From: Paenibacillus campinasensis
GTDB lineage: Bacteria; Bacillota; Bacilli; Paenibacillales; Paenibacillaceae
Assembly: GCF_002272015.1 (NCBI RefSeq)
Contig: NZ_NPBY01000036.1
Coordinates: 1-64,000, forward strand
DNA length: 64,000 nucleotides
Direction: 5' to 3'
The translations under genes and the position numbers were made by a program. Positions 49,626-58,558 of the stretch are shown here, one piece after another (the stretch's first letter is position 1; every line of letters starts with the position of its first letter). A model generated the notes under the pieces. It was not told the DNA's origin. It saw only the letters and a list, made by a program, of their open reading frames with translations, and searched no databases.

Positions 49626-50150
49626 CTAAATGCCCAGCCGATTGCGAAGAGAAGCGATATGCGCGATATGATGATTGCCATGCCAGGCGTACATGCCGGT
49701 TGTATAATCCAGCGTGACAGCTTGCTCTGTCTCCGGGTGATAGAAGGTTCGTTTGAAATCGTCGTCGGACATCGAGTGAAGCATCGTCACCCATCGCTGA
49801 TGAATCCCTTCCATTAGCGCCAGGGACGTGCCGATCTCCCCGGTCCTGGAATCCGGAAGTTCAGCCCACTTCTGCTCCAGATACGGCTTAATGACCGGCT
49901 GATCCTCCGTCAGCGCCAATTTAAAACGAATGTACGCATTCATATGGCTGTCTGCCATATGATGGACAACCTGACGAACGGTCCAGCCGCCTTCCCGGTA
50001 CGGGGTATCCAGCAGCTCCGGGCTCAAACCGGCGACAGTTGCCGCAAGCTTGGCCGGCGTATCCTCAATTTCGCGAATCCATATTTGCCTTTGGGATGCC
50101 GTAATCTCGCCATTCACCCGAAATGTACCAATCGGATATCTTACATCCAT
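49626..50150 (-). CDS. YfiT/BstA-family DinB-fold metal-dependent protein
   Basis: 174 residues from ATG 50150 (GGAG box). It starts VRYPIGTF, as YfiT does. The four-helix DinB-like bundle has the metal-binding histidines in RQVVHHMADSHMN and YAWHGNHHIAHI. YfiT proteins were annotated as metal hydrolases; related DinB-fold proteins are thiol S-transferases (BstA uses bacillithiol). Occurrence a few kb from bshB2 and cysJI is consistent with a bacillithiol role, which remains inference. Confidence 0.87.
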   Translation of the reverse strand: MDVRYPIGTFRVNGEITASQRQIWIREIEDTPAKLAATVAGLSPELLDTPYREGGWTVRQVVHHMADSHMNAYIRFKLALTEDQPVIKPYLEQKWAELPDSRTGEIGTSLALMEGIHQRWVTMLHSMSDDDFKRTFYHPETEQAVTLDYTTGMYAWHGNHHIAHIASLRNRLGI

Positions 50151-50252
50151 TGTGGACAGCTCCTTTGCACCTCTTGTTATCCATGATCTGGTGTACACGC
50201 TGTACTCTTATTCTATTATATCGCTCGCCCTTTTTGAACCATGTATCCGGTG

Positions 50253-50885
50253 CTATCCGCCCGCAGCCTCGGATTTTTTCTTGCGCTTCTGCTTTCGCAG
50301 CCGATTGTGCAGAAACAAGGCGACGAGCAAGAAAGCGATGGCGATAAAGAACGCCTTCAGATAAAATTCAATCAGATTCAATATGTACTGCCACTGCTCC
50401 CCGAAAATGTAACCGAGACCGAAAAAAAATGCGACCCATGACAGGACGCCCGCATATCCGTATAGCATAACCGTGCGGTATGGCACTCGGATGATCCCGA
50501 TAAAGTAGCCGATAAACTGCCTCACACCCGGGATAAAAAAACTGATAAGCAGCAGCTTGTTGCCGTACTTATCGTAGTAAAGCTGCGTCTTCTGGATAAG
50601 GGACGGCTTCAGGAACAGCCATTTGCCATAGCGCTCAATGAGCGGCATGCCCAGCTTATACCCTAACAAATAAGTGACCGTCAGCCCGGCGACTGCCCCG
50701 AACACGGCGCTGAGAAACGCGGGTGCAGGACCCATAATCCCTTTATAAGCCAAGAAACCGGTATAGGTTAACGTGCTGTTTCCCGGCGGGATAGGAAGTG
50801 CAATAAAATCTAGCGGGAGCCCGATCAAGAGCACCAGATAACCGTACTGCTCGAACAGACCTTCCACCACTTCGAACAAATTCAT
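50253..50885 (-). CDS. DedA-family membrane protein
   Basis: 210 residues from ATG 50885. VTT/DedA (SNARE-associated) domain with reentrant-helix signature FIPGVRQFIGYFIGI (the FxPGxR motif) and the PIPPGNSTLTYTGFLAY segment near the N-terminus; several transmembrane helices and a basic, lysine/arginine-rich C-terminus (RLRKQKRKKK). DedA proteins move lipids such as undecaprenyl phosphate or phosphatidylethanolamine across the membrane. It lies 40 nt downstream of a glycolipid glycosyltransferase in the same direction. Confidence 0.92.
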   Translation of the reverse strand: MNLFEVVEGLFEQYGYLVLLIGLPLDFIALPIPPGNSTLTYTGFLAYKGIMGPAPAFLSAVFGAVAGLTVTYLLGYKLGMPLIERYGKWLFLKPSLIQKTQLYYDKYGNKLLLISFFIPGVRQFIGYFIGIIRVPYRTVMLYGYAGVLSWVAFFFGLGYIFGEQWQYILNLIEFYLKAFFIAIAFLLVALFLHNRLRKQKRKKKSEAAGG

Positions 50886-50924
50886 TCCGGATAAACCCCT
50901 TCTATTCAAGACCAGCTGTCTCTG

Positions 50925-52145
50925 TTAATGGTTCATATATTGGCTGGAATAAGCCTCCCTGTTTAACGCTTCATAGCTCGGCGCAACGGCTCCCGTCCAT
51001 TGTGCGGACCGCCGGAAACTATGCTGGATCGCCAGCAACCGTCTCAATACGGACAGTGCGGATTCCTTATGTGTAAAGACTGCCGCTTTCCTCTCCATAT
51101 CACCCAGCGCCCTCGGATTCATAATCAATCGGAGCAACTGCTGCTGCAGCTCTCCTTCCATCGCCTGCCGCGCTACGCCAATGCCGACCAAGTAATCGGC
51201 ATTGTCCTGCTCCTGACCGGGCAGCGGCTTGAACAGCAGCATCGGGCGCTCCATCGTCAGCGCCTCCGACACGGTCAATCCGCCCGCCTTCGTCACGATC
51301 AGATCGGCTACGGCCATCAGCTCGTGCATGCGATCCACATAGCCCATAATCCGGGTCTGCGGATGCTCCCCAAGCTCCTCCTGGAGCAAATGATACAGCT
51401 TCACATTGCGCCCGCATATGATGATGAACCGGATATCAGGCGAATAGGCACCTGAATTGATCAGCTCGGTAACCTCTTTATCGATCATGCCCTCGCCCCC
51501 GCCCATGATCAGAACGACCCGATGGCGGGAAGTCAGCCCATATTGACGGCGAAGCGCGTGCCGATTAACAGGCTGGCTGAATACGGGATGGACCGGTATG
51601 CCGGTCACCGATATTTTGGAAGCCGGGATGCCTTTGTTCAGCAGTGCCTTCTGCACCACCTCAGAGCCGACCATATAGTGATCGGTATGCGAATGAATCC
51701 AGTAGCTATGATCCGTATGATCCGTAATGACCGTCGCGGTCGGCACCGAGGTCAGCCCCATCGCTTTCAGCATCGCAACGGCCGCGGCAGCCGGCGGGAA
51801 AGTGCTTACGATCACCGCAGGCTTCACCTCTTCGAGCAAGTCGCTGATTTTGTGCACATTAAAGGAAGAGAGGCGTCTCAGCAGCTGTATCAGTCCGCTG
51901 TCATCACGCGTCTTTTGAAACAAATAACCGTACACGGAAGGGAAGTGCTTCATCCATTGGACAAAAAAGTATTGGCCTGCCGTATGCAGCTTCGGGTGCG
52001 TCAGTTCCATATAATCGACGACTTTAACGCTGAGATGAGGGTAATTTCTTTTGGCTGACTCCACAATGGCCTTCGATGCCTGGTTATGTCCCTCTCCCAG
52101 ACTTCCGGTCAATATTAAAATATCGTGCTCATTCATGGATTTCAT
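50925..52145 (-). CDS. Processive diacylglycerol glucosyltransferase-like glycosyltransferase (UgtP/MGDG synthase family)
   Basis: 406 residues from ATG 52145 (AAGGAG, 6-nt spacing). N-terminal MGDG-synthase domain begins DILILTGSLGEGHNQASKAI; the GT28-type C-terminal domain has LIMGGGEGM, GYVDRMHELMAVADLIVTKAGG and FKPLPGQEQDNADYL, which bind the UDP-sugar. Such enzymes make mono- or diglucosyldiacylglycerol, the lipoteichoic acid anchor, at the inner membrane face. It is flanked on the same strand by two VTT/DedA proteins. The acceptor and sugar are inferred from the family only. Confidence 0.9.
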   Translation of the reverse strand: MKSMNEHDILILTGSLGEGHNQASKAIVESAKRNYPHLSVKVVDYMELTHPKLHTAGQYFFVQWMKHFPSVYGYLFQKTRDDSGLIQLLRRLSSFNVHKISDLLEEVKPAVIVSTFPPAAAAVAMLKAMGLTSVPTATVITDHTDHSYWIHSHTDHYMVGSEVVQKALLNKGIPASKISVTGIPVHPVFSQPVNRHALRRQYGLTSRHRVVLIMGGGEGMIDKEVTELINSGAYSPDIRFIIICGRNVKLYHLLQEELGEHPQTRIMGYVDRMHELMAVADLIVTKAGGLTVSEALTMERPMLLFKPLPGQEQDNADYLVGIGVARQAMEGELQQQLLRLIMNPRALGDMERKAAVFTHKESALSVLRRLLAIQHSFRRSAQWTGAVAPSYEALNREAYSSQYMNH

Positions 52146-52238
52146 AAATAACTCCTTATCCAACGTTATAATATTTCTTAATTTGCACCGAACCAAAATT
52201 CCACAAGCCGTCTTGAATGGCGCTTATCCCGGCACAAT

Positions 52239-52859
52239 TTATTCGCCTGCCGAAACATCCGCACCTACGGCCGTTTCCTGCACACCCTTAGCTTCAGCTC
52301 CCGTACGTTTCTGTCTGTGCTTCTTCACCAGCCGCACCGTGAACCATATGCCCCCGATCAATACACCAAGCCCCAGCATAATGAAGGTCAGGACGTGATC
52401 GACCATATTCTCTGCTGCTCTTCCATATACGTAGAATAAACCGCCCACCGCATAAAATTTTGCCGCACGGCCGAGCGCCGCATAGGCAATCAGCTTCCAC
52501 AGCGGGTATTTCAGACAGCCGGACAAAATGGTGAAAATTTTAAACGGGATCGGCGTAAACGCACCGACCAGGATCGCGGCCTCGCCATGCTTGGTAAACA
52601 GTGCGGTCGCAGAATCATGCCATTTCTTCTTCATCATCTTGCTCAGTACAAGCGTCCCCGACGCTCTGCCGATTCCATAGCCGATGGGCGTTCCGATAAT
52701 ACAGCCGATAAATCCGATGGTCGCCAGCCATATCGCCCGTTCCGGTGACAATGTGCTTAATGAAATCTGGGAGAACAAGGCCGGAATCGGGAAAATGATC
52801 GCATCGATCATCGCATGAATAAACAGTCCAATATCCCCTAAATTACGTAGAAAATCCAT
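52239..52859 (-). CDS. VTT-domain (DedA/YqaA-like) membrane protein
   Basis: 206 residues from ATG 52859 (GAGGGG box). Transmembrane VTT domain with FIHAMIDAIIFPIPALF near the N-terminus and the reentrant FTPIPFKIFTILSG segment, then a basic tail (RLVKKHRQKR). It resembles YqaA/YdjX-type short DedA homologues. Gene order is VTT protein, glycosyltransferase, DedA protein, all on the minus strand with gaps of 93 and 39 nt, so one transcription unit is plausible. Confidence 0.87.
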   Translation of the reverse strand: MDFLRNLGDIGLFIHAMIDAIIFPIPALFSQISLSTLSPERAIWLATIGFIGCIIGTPIGYGIGRASGTLVLSKMMKKKWHDSATALFTKHGEAAILVGAFTPIPFKIFTILSGCLKYPLWKLIAYAALGRAAKFYAVGGLFYVYGRAAENMVDHVLTFIMLGLGVLIGGIWFTVRLVKKHRQKRTGAEAKGVQETAVGADVSAGE

Positions 52860-53081
52860 CGGTTGGCAACCCCTCTTTGGCAGTTCCTTCTGTCCTCTAT
52901 TTGACCCATCCCCCACTGTTCCTCTCTTTTGTCCGTCATCACTAATGCAAGGATACCATGACATCAAGAGCATGGCTTCCGACTTCGGACGATAATCATC
53001 CTGGACTTAGGTCTAGCTGTCAACCCGCCTCATATGCATAAACGAGCAATAGAGCAATTAAGTTTGAAATTGGTTCTAACC

Positions 53082-53119
53082 AAAATACAGCTCGGTCTCA
53101 TTCGCAGGACCAAGCTGTA
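53082..53119 (-). terminator. Intrinsic terminator of HAD gene pair
   Basis: Minus-strand TACAGCTTGGTC pairs with GACCGAGCTGTA, followed by TTTTGG. Confidence 0.65.
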
Positions 53120-53128
53120 CATGCCTCA

Positions 53129-53776
53129 TCATATAAAATTGAGAATAGCGCCAACCTCGCTTACCGATTTCACGATATGGTCAGCCTGGGACAAGTCCTG
53201 GTTGCCGGAATTCGGGTTGACGAACCCGATGCACGTCATCCCGGCAGCCTTCGCGGCAGCCACACCGTGACGTGCATCCTCCAGCACCATGCAGTGCTGA
53301 GGCTCTACCCCGAGCAGCTCCGCCGCCTTCAGATATACATCCGGCGCTGGCTTGCCCTTCTCCACCTCTTCTCCGCTGACAACGGCATCAAAATGATCCT
53401 GAAGGCCAAACTTGCGCAGCACAGCCTCAATAAATACCGGCGGTGACGATGACGCAATCGCGGCGGGAATTCCGTTTGCCTTCAGCGCATCCAGCAGCTC
53501 GCGAATCCCCTCGATCGGCTCCATCTCCTTGGAGGTAAGAATGCTAATTTTGTTTGATAATTGATATTCAATAATTTCCGATACCGATTGCGTCAACCGG
53601 TATTCATCCTTAATGGAAGCCCACATCTCGGGATTGGTCATGCCCACGTATTGCTCCAGCTTTTCGCGGGTAATGCTGGTCCCAAAATCATTCATCACCT
53701 GGATGTCCACCTCAAAATGCAGCGGTTCGCTGTCAATAATGACCCCGTCCATATCAAAAATAAAAGCTTTCAGCAT
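53129..53776 (-). CDS. HAD-superfamily phosphatase, beta-phosphoglucomutase-like
   Basis: 215 residues from ATG 53776 (GGGAGAG box). Catalytic motif I FDMDGVIIDSEPLHF contains the two Asp residues; motif II is AIASSSPP; motif III/IV run KGKPAPDVYLKAA and VLEDARHGVAAAKAAGM. The class I cap domain follows motif I. This set matches sugar-phosphate phosphatases or mutases of the PgmB/YhcW type. It is the second of a tandem HAD pair, 28 nt after the first. Confidence 0.9.
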   Translation of the reverse strand: MLKAFIFDMDGVIIDSEPLHFEVDIQVMNDFGTSITREKLEQYVGMTNPEMWASIKDEYRLTQSVSEIIEYQLSNKISILTSKEMEPIEGIRELLDALKANGIPAAIASSSPPVFIEAVLRKFGLQDHFDAVVSGEEVEKGKPAPDVYLKAAELLGVEPQHCMVLEDARHGVAAAKAAGMTCIGFVNPNSGNQDLSQADHIVKSVSEVGAILNFI

Positions 53777-53804
53777 AGTTAATCTCTCCCTCTCTCCTAT
53801 GTCT

Positions 53805-54539
53805 CTACGCCCTGGAAGGGCTTGTATTGCCTTGCGAATGCGTCGCTCCCGCCAGAATCGGAACAAGCTCTTCCAGCCGCTGAATCTCATACGTTGGCTG
53901 AACGTCGGAATGATTCGGCTTGCGCCCGGGATTATACCAGCAAGTGTCGATGCCGTACCGGCTGCCTCCCGCGATATCCGATGTCAAGGAGTCTCCTACG
54001 ATCAACACCTCTTGCCGATCCGGAAACCCCAGCTTGTCAAAAGCAAAATCAAATATGGCCGGGTGCGGCTTCTGAGAACCCGCGTCTTCGGAGACGACAA
54101 TGCATTCAAACGCATCGCACAGTTCAGATCTTCCGATACGGCTCAGCTGCACCTCCTTGATCCCGTTCGTAATGATTGCCATTCGCTGTCCGCCCGCTTG
54201 CAGCTGGCTGCACAATTCAGCCGCCCCGTCTATCAGAAAGGCGCCTTCGCCTAAATACTTGATATAGGCCTGGCTAAACGCTTCTGCATCGATAGCTTCC
54301 GACAACCGGTGCTCGGCCACCAGCCGCTCGAACCGCGCTGTTCGCAGCTGCTGCTGCGTGATGCTCCCCTGCTCGAATGCCTTCCACAGCTCCTGATTAA
54401 TCCGTCTGTAGCTGTCTACAAGCAGCGGCGTGCATTCCAGCTTCATCTCCTGAAAAGCCGAAGTCAGCGCATGAGCCTCTGCTTTAGTATAATCAAACAA
54501 TGTTTCGTCTGCGTCAAATAAAACTACGTTGTAACGCAA
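53805..54539 (-). CDS. HAD-superfamily 5'-nucleotidase-like phosphatase (YjjG/YfnB type)
   Basis: About 244 residues from a TTG at 54539 preceded by GGGGGGAG. Motif I is VLFDADETLFDYTKAEAHAL, whose DADETLFDY form marks the YjjG/YfnB subgroup of pyrimidine nucleotidases. Motif II AIITNGIKEVQ and motifs III/IV SEDAGSQKPHPAIFD and IVGDSLTSDIAGG follow. Probably a house-cleaning nucleotidase acting on non-canonical pyrimidine nucleotides; that role is by family analogy. Confidence 0.9.
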   Translation of the reverse strand: MRYNVVLFDADETLFDYTKAEAHALTSAFQEMKLECTPLLVDSYRRINQELWKAFEQGSITQQQLRTARFERLVAEHRLSEAIDAEAFSQAYIKYLGEGAFLIDGAAELCSQLQAGGQRMAIITNGIKEVQLSRIGRSELCDAFECIVVSEDAGSQKPHPAIFDFAFDKLGFPDRQEVLIVGDSLTSDIAGGSRYGIDTCWYNPGRKPNHSDVQPTYEIQRLEELVPILAGATHSQGNTSPSRA

Positions 54540-54597
54540 AGCTCCGCTCCCCCCTGCCAATTCGCTTCCCTAATCAGCTTACTATATTCCATGATAT

Positions 54598-54637
54598 GAA
54601 AAAAGCCATTGCATTAGCCCAGGTAATGCAATAGCTT
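54598..54637 (-). terminator. Intrinsic terminator of peptidase E-like gene
   Basis: Minus-strand GCTATTGCATTA pairs with TAATGCAATGGC, followed by TTTTTTC. Confidence 0.88.
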
Positions 54638-54652
54638 GTAGAAAGTCCGGAA

Positions 54653-55399
54653 TTATCCGATACGTAGCAGTTCTTCAATATCGGCAAATTGCTCCTGATC
54701 CAACCGCTGCTTGTGAAGCCCGCGATCGTCTGAATATAAGCGATAGGCTCCGGCGTGCGGGGCGCTTCGGATCACCTTGAACTCGGTGCCGCGAACAACC
54801 AGAGCACAGTGATTATCCAGCCCGATGCCGATGGACGGTTCTCCTCCGCTCAGCATCCACTGATCAAACCGGCTGCGATATTCCTCTTCATTATAGTGAG
54901 GACAGAATGCGGCAGGGATAAGGCCAAGCCCTTGAAGGCACTGCCGCTCCTGCTGTTCTTGCGCATCTTCAGTGTTCATTTCAGAACCGTACGCTTCGCT
55001 AAACCAGCAGATCGCGCCAGCACTAAGGCCTGACAGCACAACCCCCGCTTCATACGCCTCTTTCAAAGCCTGGTCCACGCCATGTTCACGCCAGACGCTG
55101 AGCATCATCTTGGTGACGCCGCCCCCGACATAGACCAGGTCGGATGACATGATCTTGCTCTGCATCTCCGCAGGCGTTGTTGCGCCGTCCAGCAAATACA
55201 AAATATCGGTCTGACAACCAAGCTGCTCACCGTACACCCGCTGAAATGCTTCAATATATCCCTGCGCTTCATAGCTGGCCGTCGGAATGAAGAGCGCCTT
55301 CGGCTCCTTTTTGCCCGCTGACTGGACAATATATTGGTCTATCGCCAATGTTTCAGACTTGTTCAGCTCTCCTCCGCCAATCGCAATCATTGTGCCCAT
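54653..55399 (-). CDS. Peptidase S51 family protein (dipeptidase E-like)
   Basis: 248 residues from ATG 55399, preceded by GAGGA; a much longer upstream reading lacks family similarity. It begins MIAIGGGELNKSETLAID. The nucleophile elbow VVLSGLSAGAICWF contains the catalytic Ser, and a downstream His in CPHYNEEEYRSRF completes the expected Ser-His-Glu triad. Dipeptidase E and its Firmicute homologues (YgaJ) cut Asp-X dipeptides; cyanophycinase is related but larger. Monocistronic, divergent from the WYL regulator. Confidence 0.88.
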   Translation of the reverse strand: MGTMIAIGGGELNKSETLAIDQYIVQSAGKKEPKALFIPTASYEAQGYIEAFQRVYGEQLGCQTDILYLLDGATTPAEMQSKIMSSDLVYVGGGVTKMMLSVWREHGVDQALKEAYEAGVVLSGLSAGAICWFSEAYGSEMNTEDAQEQQERQCLQGLGLIPAAFCPHYNEEEYRSRFDQWMLSGGEPSIGIGLDNHCALVVRGTEFKVIRSAPHAGAYRLYSDDRGLHKQRLDQEQFADIEELLRIG

Positions 55400-55580
55400 C
55401 CTGATTGTCCTCACTTTCATAATGCAATATGTAATGTTCACCCGGGGACACGCCGAATCGATCCGAAACCGAACGCACCCCCATAGCCATAGTATGTAGC
55501 CAGTCCCATCAACTGACAAGATAAAATCTGTTATACTGAGTTCGGCAACATCTAAAATCACGAACAGGCGGGGGATATTC

Positions 55581-56507
55581 ATGAAATTGGAGCGTCTGAT
55601 CTCCATCATCTACAAGCTGCTCAACCACGATGTTTTGTCTGCCTCCAAGCTGGCCGAGGAGTTCCAGGTTTCCCAGCGGACCATCTATCGCGATATCGAT
55701 GCGATCTGTGCTGCGGGATTCCCGGTGGTGTCGTATCAGGGAACGAACGGCGGCTACGGCATGATCGACGGATATAAAATGGACCGGACCTTACTCGGCT
55801 CCTACGATGTCAACACCCTGATCACTGTGCTCCAAGGCCTCTCCACCGTGTTCGAAGACGAACGGGTGAATGGAACGATTGAGCGGCTGCAGACGATCGG
55901 GCCGGAGCACCGGACAATGAATCTGTCCGTCGATTTCGAGAATCTCCAGACCGACCCGGAGGCACTCCGCCAATTGCGCGAGGCCATTACGGAGCGTCAT
56001 GTCGTCCGGTTTGATTATATTAATGCGAACAATGAGCGCCTAACCCGTCACATCGAACCGCTCAGGCTCCACTTCAAACACCGGAACTGGTACGTTTACG
56101 GTTATTGCCGAGTGCGGCAGGATTACCGCGAATTTCGTCTATCCCGCATGCTGAACTTCACACGCACCCAGGACATATTCGAGCCGCATCCCGAGATGCT
56201 GAATGAGGCAGCTGAGGCTGCTGTCTCTGAACAGCAACAACAAGATCAATGGAAAGAGGTTGTGCTCCAGGTCAAGCCGGATGCACTGGCAGAAGTGATG
56301 GATCAGTTTCGCCAAGGAGACAAGCAATTTCATCCCGATGGCAGCATGACCATCCGGATTCCGGTGCATGAGCCTCTGAAAGCACGCTGGCTGCGCAGCA
56401 TTCTGCTCAGCTTCGGCAGCGGAGTCGAAGTGCTGGAGCCCACCGAGCTGCGCGGCGTCCTGAGAGAGGCGCTGCACAATACACTCAAACTTTATGAAGA
56501 AGTATGA
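55581..56507 (+). CDS. WYL-domain transcription regulator (YobV/YafY type)
   Basis: 308 residues. N-terminal HTH_11 (RLISIIYKLLNHDVLSASKL, then QRTIYRDIDAICAAGFPV) followed by a WYL ligand-sensing domain (VVRFDYINANNERLTRHIEP, HRNWYVYGYC) and a C-terminal WCX extension. This family senses small ligands or nucleic acids. Its stop codon lies inside a terminator hairpin. The following DinB and YdeI-like genes are on the same strand and may be targets. Confidence 0.92.
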   Translation: MKLERLISIIYKLLNHDVLSASKLAEEFQVSQRTIYRDIDAICAAGFPVVSYQGTNGGYGMIDGYKMDRTLLGSYDVNTLITVLQGLSTVFEDERVNGTIERLQTIGPEHRTMNLSVDFENLQTDPEALRQLREAITERHVVRFDYINANNERLTRHIEPLRLHFKHRNWYVYGYCRVRQDYREFRLSRMLNFTRTQDIFEPHPEMLNEAAEAAVSEQQQQDQWKEVVLQVKPDALAEVMDQFRQGDKQFHPDGSMTIRIPVHEPLKARWLRSILLSFGSGVEVLEPTELRGVLREALHNTLKLYEEV

Positions 56508-56530
56508 CGGTCCGTTGTCATACTTCTTTT
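56498..56530 (+). terminator. Terminator overlapping the WYL gene stop codon
   Basis: AGAAGTATGAC pairs with GTCATACTTCT, followed by TTTTTA. The TGA stop of the WYL gene is inside the 5' arm. Confidence 0.75.
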
Positions 56531-56586
56531 TATATGATGGCATAGCAACGACCCATTTGATGGACAAAGAAAAGGAGACGATTACG

Positions 56587-57108
56587 ATGATTAATCCATC
56601 CGCAGAAATGTTCGAGTATCACAGCTGGGCTAACCGCACCATTCTAGGCAGAATCCATGAGCTTCCCTCCACTGTGCTGCACCAAGAGGTGAACAGCTCA
56701 TTCCCGACCATCGCCCACGCCCTTAGCCATATCTACGCGGTAGACACGATGTGGTATATGGTGTTAACAGGGACGGAGATGCCCGAGGCGCTGCAAGCCT
56801 GCATTCCTCTGAACAGTCAGGTTCTCGATTCTGTAGAGGAATATGGAAGTGCTTATGATGCATTGACCGCCCAGTACCGGGAGTGGCTGCAAAGCGAGCC
56901 TGAATGGGAGCAGACGCTATTGCTAAACAATCCGTTCGCGGCCCCTCGGCATACCCGCCTCTCGGAAATTATGCTGCATGTGGTCAATCACGGGACATAT
57001 CACCGGGGCAATGTCTCTACCATGCTGCGGCAGCTCGGCCATGCTTCCATCCAGAACGATTATTCGCTTTTCTGGTATCAGGAGAATACGCAAACCCTTC
57101 AACCATGA
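56587..57108 (+). CDS. DinB-family protein
   Basis: 173 residues from ATG 56587 (GGAGA box, 8-nt spacing). Four-helix bundle with metal-binding histidines in HALSHIYAVDTMWY and HVVNHGTYHRGNVSTML, the canonical DinB arrangement (His in helix 2, HxxxH in helix 3). DinB-fold proteins include damage-inducible proteins and thiol-dependent transferases; the substrate is unknown. It overlaps the next gene by 4 nt. Confidence 0.9.
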   Translation: MINPSAEMFEYHSWANRTILGRIHELPSTVLHQEVNSSFPTIAHALSHIYAVDTMWYMVLTGTEMPEALQACIPLNSQVLDSVEEYGSAYDALTAQYREWLQSEPEWEQTLLLNNPFAAPRHTRLSEIMLHVVNHGTYHRGNVSTMLRQLGHASIQNDYSLFWYQENTQTLQP

Positions 57109-57698
57109 TGAATGCTCATCCCCTCTTAACGGTAACAACGAGGGAAGCGCTGCGAGCATGGCTGCAGCAACATTGCAGAACAGAAACTTGCTGCTGGGTC
57201 CTGGTCAGCATGAAGCCAACACCGGATACGATCTTATACTTGGATGCGGTTGAGGAAGCGTTATGCTATGGATGGATCGATGGAACCAAGAAGAAAATCT
57301 CTGAAACAGCGCTGGCCCAAAGGCTGTCCCCGCGCAGCAAAAACAGCTCATGGACCGAGCTGAATAAAGAGCGGGTGCGGCGGCTGGAAAAGCTGGGACT
57401 GATGACAGACGCGGGCAGAGACGTTCTGCCTGATATGCGCCCCGAGGCTTTCACCATCGACGAGGATATCCAGCGAAGGCTGAAAGAGGACATGCAGGTG
57501 TATACAAACTTTATGGCATTTCCGGATCTGTACAAGCGAGTTCGAATCGATACGATTCAGAGTTATAAACACCAGCCGGAGCTATTCGAGCGCAGACTGG
57601 ACAAGTTCATCACCAACACAAGAGACAACCGCATGTACGGACAGTGGCATGACGATGGACGACTGCTCGGGGATGAGGTTACATTGTCCACGCCGTAG
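57105..57698 (+). CDS. YdeI/OmdA-family protein (bacteriocin-protection-like)
   Basis: 197 residues from ATG 57105, overlapping the DinB stop codon (ATGATGA). Family segments: TREALRAWLQQHC, LYLDAVEEALCYGWIDGTKKK, AQRLSPRSKNSSWTELNKERV. The C-terminal half has the YKRVRIDTIQSYK segment. YdeI/OmdA proteins are small cytoplasmic proteins of poorly known function, sometimes linked to protection from bacteriocins or oxidative damage. Confidence 0.85.
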   Translation: MMNAHPLLTVTTREALRAWLQQHCRTETCCWVLVSMKPTPDTILYLDAVEEALCYGWIDGTKKKISETALAQRLSPRSKNSSWTELNKERVRRLEKLGLMTDAGRDVLPDMRPEAFTIDEDIQRRLKEDMQVYTNFMAFPDLYKRVRIDTIQSYKHQPELFERRLDKFITNTRDNRMYGQWHDDGRLLGDEVTLSTP

Positions 57699-57901
57699 TT
57701 GCTACCCTCTTCCAGCAAATCGCCCTTCATCCAAAGGCAAAACCAGGCCTCCTGCATCGCCCTAACTTCGCGCATGCCGGAGGCCGCTCCCGTTATCGGT
57801 GTATCACAATTATCCGCACAGTTGTCGGATGTATCACTACGATCCAGACCGTTCATCCATCCCCGTCCATCTCCTCATCCCGGGTGGATTACACCATCTT
57901 G

Positions 57902-58531
57902 TTACATCTGCCCTGCTTCAAGCTCAATGCCCTTCAGATCCCCAGTTTTCCTCCACTCCATATAAATACGTTCATTAAAGTCTCTCTGTTCTGCATGATC
58001 TTCCGCTCTTCGCTCGATCTCCTGAAAGCCCAGCTTTCGGTACAGCCGGATGGCCGTTTCGTTGCGGTCGGTGACTTCCAGCACATAGCGCCTGTAAGGA
58101 AGCTCTTCCATAACATAATGCATCAGGGACGTGGACACCCCTCTGCAGCGAGCCCGCTCTAATGTAGCCACACACTCAATATAACCGGTATCATCATCAT
58201 AAGGCAGAGGGGAATTAAATTCGCCGCTCATCACGTTGTAAGCAAGCTCCCCTGTATTTATGCCAAAAGCCTCCTGCAAAGGCTGAAGCTCCACCGGCAT
58301 CGCCCTCAACTTATTGCTCGAGCATCCCGCCATTCCCACAATCACGCCTGACTCCTCGGCCAGATAGAGCGCTTCCGGGGAGAATAAACGCTTAAAGGCC
58401 GATTTCAAGATTGAACGATCCCGGGTAAAGTACGACAATTCGTTGTAGTAACCGTCCACAAATACCTCGGCCACCTCATCCCGCACATCCCGTTCCGCGT
58501 CAGCCATGCGGATGATTCGCAGTCCTTTCAT
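57902..58531 (-). CDS. GNAT-family N-acetyltransferase
   Basis: About 209 residues. Acetyl-CoA-binding motif A is IECVATLERARCRGVSTSLM (a variant of Q/RxxGxG/A), followed by the motif B region YVLEVTDRNETAIRLYRKLG, which is strongly conserved in GNAT enzymes. The start is uncertain: ATG 58531 or an upstream ATG at 58558 with a poorer ribosome binding site. Monocistronic. The acceptor is unknown. Confidence 0.87.
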   Translation of the reverse strand: MKGLRIIRMADAERDVRDEVAEVFVDGYYNELSYFTRDRSILKSAFKRLFSPEALYLAEESGVIVGMAGCSSNKLRAMPVELQPLQEAFGINTGELAYNVMSGEFNSPLPYDDDTGYIECVATLERARCRGVSTSLMHYVMEELPYRRYVLEVTDRNETAIRLYRKLGFQEIERRAEDHAEQRDFNERIYMEWRKTGDLKGIELEAGQM

Positions 58532-58558
58532 ACGCTTCACATTCCTTCCTAAAGACAT

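Noticed and set aside
57778..57845. Repeated GTATCAC motif downstream of the YdeI-like gene
   Set aside because: Only two short copies (GTGTATCACA and ATGTATCACT); too few and too short to support a repeat array or operator.
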